A DNA stretch of 48,458 bases from Patescibacteria group bacterium (GTDB lineage: Bacteria; Patescibacteriota; Patescibacteriia; UBA9934; GWF2-40-263), in contig JAHJAM010000027.1 of assembly GCA_018814025.1 (NCBI GenBank), positions 1-48,458 on the forward strand. Reading direction: 5' to 3'. Position numbers and translations under genes: made by a program. This document shows positions 31,565-39,578 of this stretch, one piece after another (position 1 is the stretch's first letter; every line of letters starts with the position of its first letter). A model generated the notes under the pieces. It was not told where the DNA came from and did not search any database. It was given only the letters and a program-made list of their open reading frames with translations.

Positions 31565-33082
31565 TTAGATTGGAAGATTGGGCGGAATTTCGCCGGCGCC
31601 AACATTTTCGGAAGCGGGTTCTGGTTGAGTCGGGCGTTCGGGATGAGGAAGTTCAACGGCCGGTTCAACCGCGACCGCGGGCTCAAATTTTTCAGCCACG
31701 GCCGGAATTTCCTCAAAATCTTCAGCCGGGAGCTGAGTGGGCAAGACTGGCGGGCCGGCCGGACCCGGCGCTTCGGGCAAACCCAAATAATCCAAAGATT
31801 GAGGCAAGCCAACCGGGGGTTCGCCGCGGCGGGCGTAAGCCTTTTCCACCAGCGGGGCTTTGATGAGAATCGTCGGGAAATGCCAAAGCGTGGCCAATTC
31901 CTCGGTGCTTAAAATGCCGGGATTGGCGCCAATCCCCCAGCTGCGGGACTTAATAGCGGAAACCAGCTTGCTTTGGCGGCCGGGATAGGACCATTTTTGC
32001 CAAAAATAATCATCCTTGGGCGTGCCCTCGCCATACAAACCGTAAGCGTTCAAATTCAGGTTCGCGTATTGATTGAGCAGGCCTTTAACCATGGGCGCGC
32101 GAGCGGCTTTGTTATAAACCCGCTTATCAGCCAGATAAACCAAACGAACCTTGGTGTGATAGCCGATTTTGGAGACTTTATTAAGAACCGCATCGGCTTG
32201 CATCTTTTCAATGGGCGTCAGGCGAAAAGCTTTCCAAATATCTTCTTCCGCTTCTTCGGCCGGCGCACCCATGAGCGAAATACCGGTGGCCTCGGATAAA
32301 ATTTCGTTCGGGATGGATAAGGCGCCGGCAATGCCTTGGGAAATGAGACCAGATTTTTTTTTGTCCACTTTACCGAATGATTCATTAATAAATTTGATCC
32401 CGGCATCTTTCCACTCATTGTCCGCGGGCTGGATTAAGAACTGAATCCAAAAATGTTCGCCCGGACCCATTTTGGCCAAATGTTCGAGGATGGATCCCAA
32501 AGGATCTTTGAGTTCTTGAGTCAGACGATCCTCAAAATCCACGAAAGTGCGAATCGGAAAATAATCCGCTTTTTTTAACTTGAATTCCGTTCCCCAAGTG
32601 TCAAATTTTTCATCCGGGAAAGTTTCCGGAGCAAAAGCCATGTAATCTTCCACTTCATCAATTTCCGCTTCCGGATACTCGGCATAAATTCCGGCTTCCA
32701 CCATGTCGCGGAAGCGAGCCTGGGTGCGGAGAAAAAATTGAATCCGACCTTCAGTGGAAGCGATTTCCAAACTGAAGACCGGCTGCGTTTTACCGGCCAT
32801 CCAAACTTCTTTCCAAAGCAGGGTTGATTTGGAACCGACCAGGTTGGCGAAAAAATTTTCCAAGGCTTTGGGCGATTGTTCGGTTAAGGCCGGAACATTA
32901 ATGGCCAGTAAAATAAACGGCAGGTTGCCGGCATAAATTCCCTGGCGATAATTTTTCCACATCTCGGCAAAGCCCCAAAACAAAACAATGGCTATAGGTA
33001 TCCACCCAAACCAAACGAGAATTTGATATAAAATTTGGTCAATACTTGTGACTGACCAATATGCCGGATCGAATATAGGCAT
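31565..33082 (-). CDS. Membrane protein partner of the TraG-like ATPase
   Basis: 505 residues with a membrane segment near the N-terminus (ILVWFGWIPIAIVLFWGFAE), then a large cytoplasmic part: a region rich in acidic residues, a KADYFPIRTFVDFEDRL stretch and DYFWQKWSYPGRQSK. The last 100 residues are proline- and glutamate-rich and disordered. The pairing of such a protein with a TraG-like ATPase recurs in Patescibacteria (from memory), and it probably docks the ATPase at the membrane. The gene pair is separated by 33 bp. The ATG at 33082 is preferred over a TTG at 33088. Confidence 0.7.
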   Translation of the reverse strand: MPIFDPAYWSVTSIDQILYQILVWFGWIPIAIVLFWGFAEMWKNYRQGIYAGNLPFILLAINVPALTEQSPKALENFFANLVGSKSTLLWKEVWMAGKTQPVFSLEIASTEGRIQFFLRTQARFRDMVEAGIYAEYPEAEIDEVEDYMAFAPETFPDEKFDTWGTEFKLKKADYFPIRTFVDFEDRLTQELKDPLGSILEHLAKMGPGEHFWIQFLIQPADNEWKDAGIKFINESFGKVDKKKSGLISQGIAGALSIPNEILSEATGISLMGAPAEEAEEDIWKAFRLTPIEKMQADAVLNKVSKIGYHTKVRLVYLADKRVYNKAARAPMVKGLLNQYANLNLNAYGLYGEGTPKDDYFWQKWSYPGRQSKLVSAIKSRSWGIGANPGILSTEELATLWHFPTILIKAPLVEKAYARRGEPPVGLPQSLDYLGLPEAPGPAGPPVLPTQLPAEDFEEIPAVAEKFEPAVAVEPAVELPHPERPTQPEPASENVGAGEIPPNLPI

Positions 33083-33092
33083 AACCAACGTT

Positions 33093-33101
33093 ATTATAGC
33101 A
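33093..33101 (-). promoter_or_regulatory. Extended -10 promoter of the ATPase operon
   Basis: TGC TATAAT on the minus strand (33101-33093) is a consensus extended -10. It ends 10 bp before the ATG at 33082, giving a leader of about 3 nt. No good -35 is present. Confidence 0.6.
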
Positions 33102-33103
33102 GA

Positions 33104-33206
33104 AAAAGTAGAGGGTAGATAGTAGAAAGTGGACGATATTCAAAATTCCCTAGTTGGTCCTAGGGAATTATCTTTCTACTTTCTACTTTCTTCCTTTCTA
33201 CTTCTT
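33104..33206. repeat. Inverted repeat region between secF and the membrane-partner gene
   Basis: A perfect 10-bp hairpin (AATTCCCTAG at 33144-33153 with CTAGGGAATT at 33160-33169, loop 6) is flanked by AGTAGAAAGT-type repeats on the left and the inverted ACTTTCTACT-type repeats on the right, which run into the secF stop. It may act as the secF terminator and looks like a dispersed palindromic repeat. Confidence 0.6.
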
Positions 33207-34082
33207 CCTCCCCTCCCAGGTGACTAATAACGGACTGGCTACGAAGATGGAAGAATAGGTTCCCACGGCAATGCCGATCATCAAGGCCAAGGCAAAAGCT
33301 TTGGTGGTATCACCGCCCCAGATCAGAATGGCGGCCAGGGCCAAAAGCGTGGTCACACTGGTGTTCAAGGAACGGCGGAAGGTTTGGTTGATGCTGATGC
33401 CCACGGTTTCGGCCAGATTATTTCCGACATAATCTTTCAAGTTCTCGCGGGTGCGATCGAAAACCACCACGGTATCGTTAATGGAATAACCGAGAATGGT
33501 CAGGGCCGCGGCCACGAAAGCGCTGCCCACTTCCCAATTGTAAAAATGGCCGAGCACGGCAAAAGCGCCCACGGCGATAATCACATCATGAAAAGCGGTA
33601 GCAATGATCAGCACGCCATACTTCCAGGACGGTACGTCGCCGGAAACCTTGCGGAAGGCGGCGGCAATATATAAACCGATTAATAGAAGCGTGATGATGA
33701 CGCCAATCAACGCGGTGCGGCGCAGCTCTTGGCCAATCACCGGACCAATAGAATCAAAACGCAGTTCTTCCAACTCGCCAAATTTCTCAGCCAGCAAACT
33801 CAGCACGGCTTGATGCGCTGATTGATCCAAAGTTTCCAGACGCAAAAGAATTGAGGATTCCCCTGTTTCTTGAACCGTGACGTGTCCGTATTGATCGCCG
33901 AGCACGGACCGGACTTCGGAAATGACCGGGGCTTGATTAAAATTGACTTCCAATAAACTGCCGCCGGTAAAATCAATGCCGAATTTCAGACCCCAAAACA
34001 CCAAAAAGACCAGGCTGGAGACAACCAACACGGATGAGAGGGCGAACCAATATTTTCGATTTTCTACAATGCGTAAATTCAT
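33198..34082 (-). CDS. secF: Protein translocase subunit SecF
   Basis: Works with SecD to pull exported proteins across the membrane using the proton gradient. 294 residues, six membrane segments. The SecF landmarks GIDFTGGSLLEV (after TM1), IGPVIGQELR, and SINDTVVVFDRTREN with IGISINQTFRRSLNTSVTT are all present. The ATG at 34082 follows the secD stop by one base (TAATATG). A longer frame to 34142 lies inside secD and is rejected. The stop sits within a repeat region. Confidence 0.96.
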   Translation of the reverse strand: MNLRIVENRKYWFALSSVLVVSSLVFLVFWGLKFGIDFTGGSLLEVNFNQAPVISEVRSVLGDQYGHVTVQETGESSILLRLETLDQSAHQAVLSLLAEKFGELEELRFDSIGPVIGQELRRTALIGVIITLLLIGLYIAAAFRKVSGDVPSWKYGVLIIATAFHDVIIAVGAFAVLGHFYNWEVGSAFVAAALTILGYSINDTVVVFDRTRENLKDYVGNNLAETVGISINQTFRRSLNTSVTTLLALAAILIWGGDTTKAFALALMIGIAVGTYSSIFVASPLLVTWEGRKK

Positions 34083-34083
34083 A

Positions 34084-36132
34084 TTATTCTTCACGTTTGC
34101 CAAATCCGTAGAGCCAATATTTTTTGAAAGCTTTGAGCTCAAAAATGTTCTTAAAATATATGCGGGTCACGACAATGGCCGTGAACATGCTCAAAATTAC
34201 TCCGATGGCCAGAGTTAGGGCAAAACCTCGAATAAAGCTGGAGCTGAACCAGAACAGGACAACCGCGGCGATAATGGTGGTGATGTTGCCGTCGCGAATG
34301 GCGGTCCAGGCGCGGCGGAAACCTTCGGTAACGGCGGAGGTGAGATCCCGACCGGAAAGGAATTCTTCTTTGACGCGTTCAATGATCAGCACGTTGGCGT
34401 CCACGGCAATACCCAAGGATAAAACGAATCCGGCAATTCCGGCCAAAGTAATGGTGATGCCGAAGATGCGATAAATCGCCAAGTTCAGGAAGGCGTAGAG
34501 AACCAGGGCTAAAGCGGCCAAAAGTCCGGGCAAGCGATAAACTAAAATCATGAACAACGCGATCAGAATAAAACCGATCAACGCGGCTTGGATGCTTCGG
34601 TTCAAAGAAATCGAACCCAAGGTCGGACCCACGGTTTGCTGAGACAACAGATTCACGGGCACGGGTAAAGCGCCGGCGTTTAAGCGTTGGGCCAAAAGTT
34701 TGGCTTCATCTAGAGTAAAGTTGCCAGTGATGACGGCTCGGCCGCCATAGATAGCAGATTGGACAACCGGAGTGGAAATAGCTTGGCCATCCAAGAAAAT
34801 CGCGATGGGCTGCCCGACATGAGTGGCGGTTAGGTTGCCGAACAATTCACCACCCTCGCTGTTAAAATTCAAACCGACATAAGGTAAGCCGGAATTGGGA
34901 TCAAACTCCACGGCCGCGGAATCCAAATGTTTGCCCGAGAGTTCGGTGTTGACCCAAGGTGAAGCATCGGGCACGACCGCCAATTCATTGGAGTAAGGCA
35001 TGAGCACGCGTTGAATATCATAAACAGTCACCGTACGCTCATCGCGCTTGTAAATAAGGTGATAGCCGAATTCGGTTTCCACCACATCGGAAATTTCACC
35101 CACGGGCGTGCGCTGGGCCGCCAATTCAAAAGCCGGAACGGTTTCGCCGGGCACGATCCAGCCCAAATCACCGGCGCCGAAGCCGCCTTGATCGTCGGAA
35201 TTGGCCGTGGCCAGATCAGCAAAATTTTCCGGCGTGGCTTCATCTTTTAATTGATTGATTTTTAATGATGCGTCCAAAGCGGAAATGGGGTTTTGGCAGG
35301 CGGTCTTGCCTTCAAAACAAATCAAAATATGGGAAAGCAACATCTCATTGGGATCGCGCCGCTCTACAAATTTTACAATATTCAAACCTTCTTCAGTTTC
35401 AATCACTTCAGGAACGATGCCACCCGAACGCGTCTTATTAGCCAAAATAGATTCCACAATCGGCGCGTAAGCTGGAACCTTGGTAGTTAGGCCATCATTC
35501 AAGCCTAAAGTCTGATCCACATTGGGCTCAACGCTATTTTCCTTCACCAAGTCGTCAAAATTGGCTCCGGCTTGAGCCTGTTTTAATAACTGCTGGGCCG
35601 CGGCCAACTCATCAGCATGCAAAGAATCTAAAGTAATTTGCTCTTCTTCGGTAAGCGGACGTTCTAAACCCAGGCCGGGTTCTTTGAATTCCAAAACCGG
35701 AGTTTCGCCAATGAGAGCGATGGCTTCATTCACATCTAGCACGCCGGCCAACTCCACAATAATGCGATGGACGCCGCCGGTGGTGACGGTTTGAACAACC
35801 GGCTCGGCCACGCCAAAGGCGTCGGCTCGCCGTTCCACCACGTCGCGGACGCCTTCCAGCGCCGCGGCTCGATCAGCTTCGGGAATTTCAGACATGTCCG
35901 CTTCGTAAACCAAGTGGGTGCCGCCCTGCAGATCAAGCCCGAGCCGGAAAGACTCTGCCTGAATGGTCGGCAAACCGAGATTGGTTTGAGCCACGGCTGA
36001 ATTCCATAACTGAGGAAAGTCAAAAACCAAGGCGCCAAACGTGGCTAAAATTAGCAGCACGCCCAAGGCCCTGGTTTTGGTTTTTTGATTTGATCGATGT
36101 TGTGTTTTTTTGCTGATTTTCCAAGCTTGCAT
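34084..36132 (-). CDS. secD: Protein translocase subunit SecD with inserted parvulin-like domain
   Basis: 682 residues. The SecD frame is clear: TM1 near 23-40, LGLDLQGGTHLVYEAD (64-79), the P1 head from about 85, IFLDGQAISTPVVQS (445-459), GNFTLDEAKLLAQRLNAGALP (470-490) and the RND-type membrane half (505-665; IAVDANVLIIERVKEE). Between ETPVLEFKEP (143-152) and HLDSAAVEFD (402-411) sits an insert of about 200 residues. Its second half (about 262-365) looks like a PpiC/parvulin domain: LLSHILI, FADLATANSDDQGGFGAGDLGW, VPAFELAA, GEISDVVETEFGYHLIYK. The first half (165-260) resembles a degenerate second copy. Such a module would place a prolyl isomerase or chaperone at the exit side of the translocon. 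Confidence 0.93.
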   Translation of the reverse strand: MQAWKISKKTQHRSNQKTKTRALGVLLILATFGALVFDFPQLWNSAVAQTNLGLPTIQAESFRLGLDLQGGTHLVYEADMSEIPEADRAAALEGVRDVVERRADAFGVAEPVVQTVTTGGVHRIIVELAGVLDVNEAIALIGETPVLEFKEPGLGLERPLTEEEQITLDSLHADELAAAQQLLKQAQAGANFDDLVKENSVEPNVDQTLGLNDGLTTKVPAYAPIVESILANKTRSGGIVPEVIETEEGLNIVKFVERRDPNEMLLSHILICFEGKTACQNPISALDASLKINQLKDEATPENFADLATANSDDQGGFGAGDLGWIVPGETVPAFELAAQRTPVGEISDVVETEFGYHLIYKRDERTVTVYDIQRVLMPYSNELAVVPDASPWVNTELSGKHLDSAAVEFDPNSGLPYVGLNFNSEGGELFGNLTATHVGQPIAIFLDGQAISTPVVQSAIYGGRAVITGNFTLDEAKLLAQRLNAGALPVPVNLLSQQTVGPTLGSISLNRSIQAALIGFILIALFMILVYRLPGLLAALALVLYAFLNLAIYRIFGITITLAGIAGFVLSLGIAVDANVLIIERVKEEFLSGRDLTSAVTEGFRRAWTAIRDGNITTIIAAVVLFWFSSSFIRGFALTLAIGVILSMFTAIVVTRIYFKNIFELKAFKKYWLYGFGKREE

Positions 36133-36154
36133 AGGATTTTCAATAACGAGGGCT

Positions 36155-36183
36155 AGTTTACGACAAATGGGTTAGGCTGGCAA
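36155..36183 (-). promoter_or_regulatory. Promoter of secD-secF
   Basis: TTGCCA (36183-36178), 17-bp spacer, TAAACT (36160-36155) on the minus strand, with a leader of roughly 15-17 nt before the secD ATG. Confidence 0.55.
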
Positions 36184-36189
36184 GTAGAC

Positions 36190-36218
36190 AAAAACCCTTC
36201 GCCGTCGGCGAAGGGTTT
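36190..36218 (-). terminator. Intrinsic terminator of the NlpC/P60 gene
   Basis: A 12-bp perfect stem (36192-36203 with 36207-36218, loop of 3) with TTT TTG TCT following on the minus strand, just after the stop at 36224. Confidence 0.87.
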
Positions 36219-36223
36219 GCGAG

Positions 36224-36856
36224 TTAGCGGCGCAGATTGGTGTGGGCCAGCCAGCGCACGTCATCGGATGATTCAAGGAACGAATTGGTTGGGATCAGAT
36301 AAGTGAGGGTCAGGTCCGGATCCGGGATCAGACGCTTGATTGAGTGCACGCCTTCGCGCATGCCTAGATAGGCATCAAGCGGCACTTCGCGCACCGTGCC
36401 CTGATGTTTGGAAGCGTGGATGACTGAACCCTCACCCGTGGCCAGGCCCACGTGGCCAAGGCCGCCCGCGCCGTCCCGGTCGCGCGACAGCGGAAAAAAT
36501 CCAGGACTAAAGAGCAAGTCGCCCAGACGCAACTTCGAACCAATGGCTACGGGTGCGCCTAGCTCGCTCTGCTGAACCGCGTAGCGCGGCAGCCAAACGC
36601 CGCGCAAGCTATAAAGGTACTTGATAAAGGACGAACAATTCACAGTTCGCGGGGCGTGCCGCGGATCCGCGGACAGCGCATAAGCGGACTTCCCCACGCA
36701 GCCGCGCGCCGCGGCCAAGAGATCAATTTCCAAGCAACGGAATCCCAGCTCATTGAGCAGCCGCTCCACTTGTTCCGGAAAAAATGGCAGGTTGAGCTCT
36801 TCCAGATTAACAGCGCAACGCCAGGAAGAATTGACTTGGACAGCGCGATAATCCAT
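36224..36856 (-). CDS. NlpC/P60-like cysteine peptidase
   Basis: A 210-residue protein with the papain-like NlpC/P60 core: RTVNCSSFIKYLY (catalytic Cys74), GLGHVGLATGEGSVIHAS (catalytic H135, third polar residue H147) and the LRLGDLLFSPG strand. NlpC/P60 enzymes usually cut peptidoglycan stem peptides between D-Glu and the diamino acid. Here no signal peptide or anchor is visible, so it may act inside the cell or leave by another route. The ATG at 36856 follows a GGAGG site; it is preceded by a leader with a terminator-like hairpin (36869-36896), suggesting control by attenuation. Confidence 0.82.
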   Translation of the reverse strand: MDYRAVQVNSSWRCAVNLEELNLPFFPEQVERLLNELGFRCLEIDLLAAARGCVGKSAYALSADPRHAPRTVNCSSFIKYLYSLRGVWLPRYAVQQSELGAPVAIGSKLRLGDLLFSPGFFPLSRDRDGAGGLGHVGLATGEGSVIHASKHQGTVREVPLDAYLGMREGVHSIKRLIPDPDLTLTYLIPTNSFLESSDDVRWLAHTNLRR

Positions 36857-36868
36857 CACCGCCTCCTA

Positions 36869-36896
36869 AAAAACAAAAACCTCCGAACGGGAGGTT
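36869..36896 (-). terminator. Terminator-like hairpin in the NlpC/P60 leader (candidate attenuator)
   Basis: On the minus strand, AACCTCC and GGAGGTT form a 7-bp stem (36896-36890 with 36884-36878) followed by TTTGTTTTTT, just before the GGAGG site and ATG of the NlpC/P60 gene. The promoter lies upstream at 36984-37012. CGAACGG near 36910 can pair with CCGTTCG inside the hairpin as an antiterminator. Confidence 0.6.
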
Positions 36897-36983
36897 AATT
36901 TACCAGCCGTTCGCGGAAACTCAAAATTGTTGAGCAAAACCAGACCAGGTTTTGAGGGTTGAACTAATTAGCATAGTGGAAAA

Positions 36984-37012
36984 ACTATAGCATGGTTGAA
37001 CTGCCAACTCAA
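36984..37012 (-). promoter_or_regulatory. Promoter of the NlpC/P60 gene
   Basis: TTGAGT (37012-37007), 17-bp spacer, TATAGT (36989-36984). The leader is about 120 nt. It stands back to back with the promoter at 37020-37048, 7 bp apart. Confidence 0.72.
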
Positions 37013-37019
37013 TAAACTC

Positions 37020-37048
37020 TTGACAAATCCATGGTTTTGGGCTAATCT
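37020..37048 (+). promoter_or_regulatory. Promoter of the small-gene pair at 37094-37679
   Basis: TTGACA (37020-37025), 17-bp spacer, TAATCT (37043-37048). Confidence 0.78.
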
Positions 37049-37093
37049 AAGCGGCTTTGATCTTTGCAACTAAGGAGAAAGGAGGCCTGCATT

Positions 37094-37306
37094 ATGGGAA
37101 AAACCTCTGGGTGGCCCATGTTTGTGGGACAGAGTCATGAAACTCTTCCGGATTTTGTCACGGATTTTCCGCCAGACTTGGCGGAAAGAGAGAATGAAAA
37201 GGCCAGGCCCCAACCTTGCCGAGAACCCCTGCAGCCGTGTATCATTGACCAGTCCGAAACCCCAGAACCGCGGAGGGAGCATGATCAGAGAGCCCGAGTC
37301 AGATAG
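37094..37306 (+). CDS. Possible small hypothetical protein
   Basis: A 70-residue frame beginning MGKTSGWPMFVGQSHETLPD, proline- and charge-rich, with no known motif. The support is an AAAGGAGG site 8 bp before the ATG and a promoter upstream. It overlaps the next gene by 26 bp. The same leader could instead serve only the gene at 37281, so this call is tentative. Confidence 0.4.
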   Translation: MGKTSGWPMFVGQSHETLPDFVTDFPPDLAERENEKARPQPCREPLQPCIIDQSETPEPRREHDQRARVR

Positions 37307-37679
37307 CATGGATTTCCAGCTGCTTGTGCTGTACATATACGGGCGCCAAATGATGATCGACGTGGAGGAAGGCAAACAGCCGCCGCCCGAACACCTGATG
37401 GAGAAGGCCTTGACGAAGGCCCGGGAAAAGTTCTTGGAAGCGGAAAGCGCCGAGTACTTCGAGGACATCGTGCAGAGTTTTGCGGACTGCCGCGAACTGC
37501 TTTCCACGCTCAAGGCCACGTACCTGGATATCGGCGTGGACAAGAAGCGGCTTCGGGCCGTGGAAGGGCATTTGCGCACGGCCAAGACCAAGGACCCGGC
37601 TCATCCGGTCCTGTCCGGCCGCTCAGCCGAGGACCACATCGCCATCATCTGCAACGGCAACCAGCGCCTACTGGACTAG
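37281..37679 (+). CDS. Hypothetical alpha-helical protein
   Basis: 132 residues, almost all helical by composition, with DFQLLVLYIYGRQMMIDVEE near the start and a basic C-terminal half (GVDKKRLRAVEGHLRTAKT). No known motif. A GGAGGGAG site stands directly before the ATG at 37281, which I prefer over a longer frame to 37122. Codons are richer in AAG, CTG and GCC than in the ribosomal genes. A terminator follows at 37701. Confidence 0.65.
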   Translation: MIREPESDSMDFQLLVLYIYGRQMMIDVEEGKQPPPEHLMEKALTKAREKFLEAESAEYFEDIVQSFADCRELLSTLKATYLDIGVDKKRLRAVEGHLRTAKTKDPAHPVLSGRSAEDHIAIICNGNQRLLD

Positions 37680-37700
37680 GACTTAGTCCGGGAAGCAGCG

Positions 37701-37730
37701 ACCCCGCATCAACTGATGCGGGGTGTTTTT
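37701..37730 (+). terminator. Intrinsic terminator
   Basis: A 10-bp perfect stem (37701-37710 with 37715-37724, loop AACT) followed by GTTTTT, 21 bp after the preceding stop. Confidence 0.9.
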
Positions 37731-37749
37731 ATTGAGACATGAGAATTGT

Positions 37750-39006
37750 TTATCGGATCCGAAACCGATCTAAGAAGATGCTTAAACTGTAGTGAATCAA
37801 CTTGGGAATGTATCGAAACTTGAGGACGGTTCTGGTTAGACTTCGGTGGCGGTCTTTGCTGTCGCAAAACTGACTTAAGAAAGATTCTTTTTCAGATGCA
37901 ATAATCTTAAACATCCATTGAAAAGATCGATTGCTTTTCATTAAGTCCCAAATGAATCGATAACGCAGTTGGCGTTGGTAATATTTCAGCAAACCTGAAC
38001 CGTGTTGATCAACTTTTTGATGGATTTGCAATAAAGCCGCTTTATCCCCTTTTAGATAACGATCGATTAATTTGGCGGATTCTTTTCCGGAAATAACTGA
38101 TCCTTTGATGCCATCAGCGGCGAAAGCGCCGCAATATCCGGCCGCGTCGCCGATTAATAAACAATTGGCAGTTGAAGTGCGCTTAATCACCCCGCCGATC
38201 GGAATCATGCTGCCGAAAACGTAAAGAGGTTTTGGTTCTTTGACGGTGATAATCTTCTCTTGCTCCAGACGCGCGACGAATTTTTCGGTTAGCTCTTTGG
38301 CTTGGCCGCGATGTTTCATGTTCTTGGCTAGTCCGACGCGAAAGGTTTTTTGACCTTGATAAGTTGTCGGTGAAAGCCAGCCGCCATAACCTAAAGAGAA
38401 TTCACCGAACCAAAAGTGATAAACCGTGTTCTCTGGATCAGGTCCGAGATTCACATCACCGATCAAAACTTGTTCGTAACCGAAGAGGAATTTTTTATTT
38501 TGATCAAGCTCGGGATGAACTTCAGCGACTCGAGAATTTGATCCATCTGCTCCGACCAGAACTTTGGTTTGGATAACTTTGTGGCCGTTGCCGGTGGAAC
38601 GAATTTTGATAGTTAATGAATCATGGTTTTGTGATTCGATGTCTTCAAAAGCACTGGCTGGCCAGAAAGTTACGTTGGTGGATAGCGAGTCGGCCAGGGC
38701 TTTGATTCAACCTTTGGTGTCGGTTTGATAAATCCAGGGGTGATCTAAGGAAGAAATAAAATGATCTTGGAAGTTCGGAGAGACAACGCAAATCGAAGAA
38801 ATGCGATTGGTGATGTAATCATCGATTGGAAAAAAACTTAAAAACTCTTGTCGAGTTTTGGAAGTGATTAAACCAGTCGATTCCACGGTTGAACCAGCGG
38901 ATGGTTTGGAATCGATGACTAAAACTTTGTATTGTTGGGGTAAGTGATGAGCCAGAGTCAGTCCAGAAAAGCTGGCGCCGACAATCACTACGTCGAATTG
39001 ATCCAT
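37750..39006 (-). pseudogene. FAD-dependent oxidoreductase (geranylgeranyl reductase family) interrupted by an in-frame TGA
   Basis: The frame runs 419 codons from ATG 39006 to TAA 37750, broken only by TGA at codon 100 (38709-38707) after IYQTDTKG; reading continues in the same frame with IKALADSL. The protein has the family layout: FAD-binding VVIVGASFSG (GxxxxG), LVGADGSNSRVAE, then LLIGDAAGYCGAFAADGIKG. Homologues reduce polyprenyl chains or act as FAD monooxygenases. No frameshift is needed, so this is a single nonsense change, an assembly error or readthrough. TGA is a normal stop elsewhere, so recoding is unlikely. A TTGAGA-17-TATCTT promoter precedes it. Confidence 0.78.
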
Positions 39007-39018
39007 AAAGCAAACTAA

Positions 39019-39047
39019 AAGATAGCCGATTTCACCTATATTCTCAA
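39019..39047 (-). promoter_or_regulatory. Possible promoter of the FAD oxidoreductase gene
   Basis: TTGAGA (39047-39042), 17-bp spacer, TATCTT (39024-39019) on the minus strand, about 12 bp before the ATG. Confidence 0.5.
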
Positions 39048-39057
39048 GGCGGGTAGG

Positions 39058-39531
39058 TTAAATATGAATTCGAAGATGCGCTTTAACCACGGCAAAGTGC
39101 TTGTCTAACATCGAGTGCTTATTTTCAGGAAATTCATCAGGCGTGAACCAGGCGATCTCATCAATCTTGTGCGGCTCCCCTATTTGGACCTGGTCCGGAT
39201 CGATGCGCACCGCGTGCACGACCGCGATCCAATGCGTGGGCGTGCCGTGGTTGTCGCGCAAAACATTTCGGACCTCGGCCAGTTTGATCTCGATCGGATC
39301 AACACAATACTCTTCTTTAACTTCGCGACGAACCGCATCCGCCCATTCTTCGCCAAATTCCATGGACCCGGCGCCGCAATCCCAAGTCCCCTGTTCATCG
39401 CGACAATTCTGACTGCGTTTTTGGAGTAAGACTCGACCGCGGCCGTCATGGCAAAAGAATACACAAGTGACACCGATGTAATCAACGCCGCGCTTTAAAT
39501 CTTGTTTTTGATAATCAGAATCGGTTGACAT
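39058..39531 (-). CDS. Nudix hydrolase
   Basis: 157 residues. The Nudix box runs from GSMEFGEEWADAVRREVKEE, giving the GX5EX7REUXEE pattern that holds the metal for diphosphate cleavage. The sequence before it (VFFCHDGRGRVLLQKRS) is typical of the fold. Preferred substrates (nucleotides, sugars, dinucleotides) cannot be told. The ATG at 39531 is chosen because a promoter -10 box overlaps an upstream ATG (39540), so only the 39531 start fits within the mRNA. Confidence 0.85.
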   Translation of the reverse strand: MSTDSDYQKQDLKRGVDYIGVTCVFFCHDGRGRVLLQKRSQNCRDEQGTWDCGAGSMEFGEEWADAVRREVKEEYCVDPIEIKLAEVRNVLRDNHGTPTHWIAVVHAVRIDPDQVQIGEPHKIDEIAWFTPDEFPENKHSMLDKHFAVVKAHLRIHI

Positions 39532-39553
39532 ATGGGTCATTATCAAATAGATT
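39525..39553 (+). promoter_or_regulatory. Promoter of the small gene at 39579
   Basis: TTGACA (39525-39530), 17-bp spacer, TAGATT (39548-39553). It lies fully across the divergent Nudix promoter. Confidence 0.75.
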
Positions 39554-39567
39554 ATGGGCGCAGTCAA
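39539..39567 (-). promoter_or_regulatory. Promoter of the Nudix gene
   Basis: TTGACT (39567-39562), 17-bp spacer, GATAAT (39544-39539). The -10 ends 7 bp before ATG 39531, so the transcript is predicted to be leaderless. Confidence 0.65.
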
Positions 39568-39578
39568 ACGGAGGGAGC

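Noticed and set aside
36224-37679. Prophage or integrated element origin for the small-gene region
   Set aside because: No integrase, capsid, tail or attachment-site signs were found; only gene style hints at gain.
38700-38715. Recoded TGA (Gly or Trp) as in Gracilibacteria/SR1 or Mycoplasma
   Set aside because: Several genes end in TGA within ATGA overlaps (for example 4063-4066 and 4770-4773), where reading through would enter the next gene in the wrong frame.
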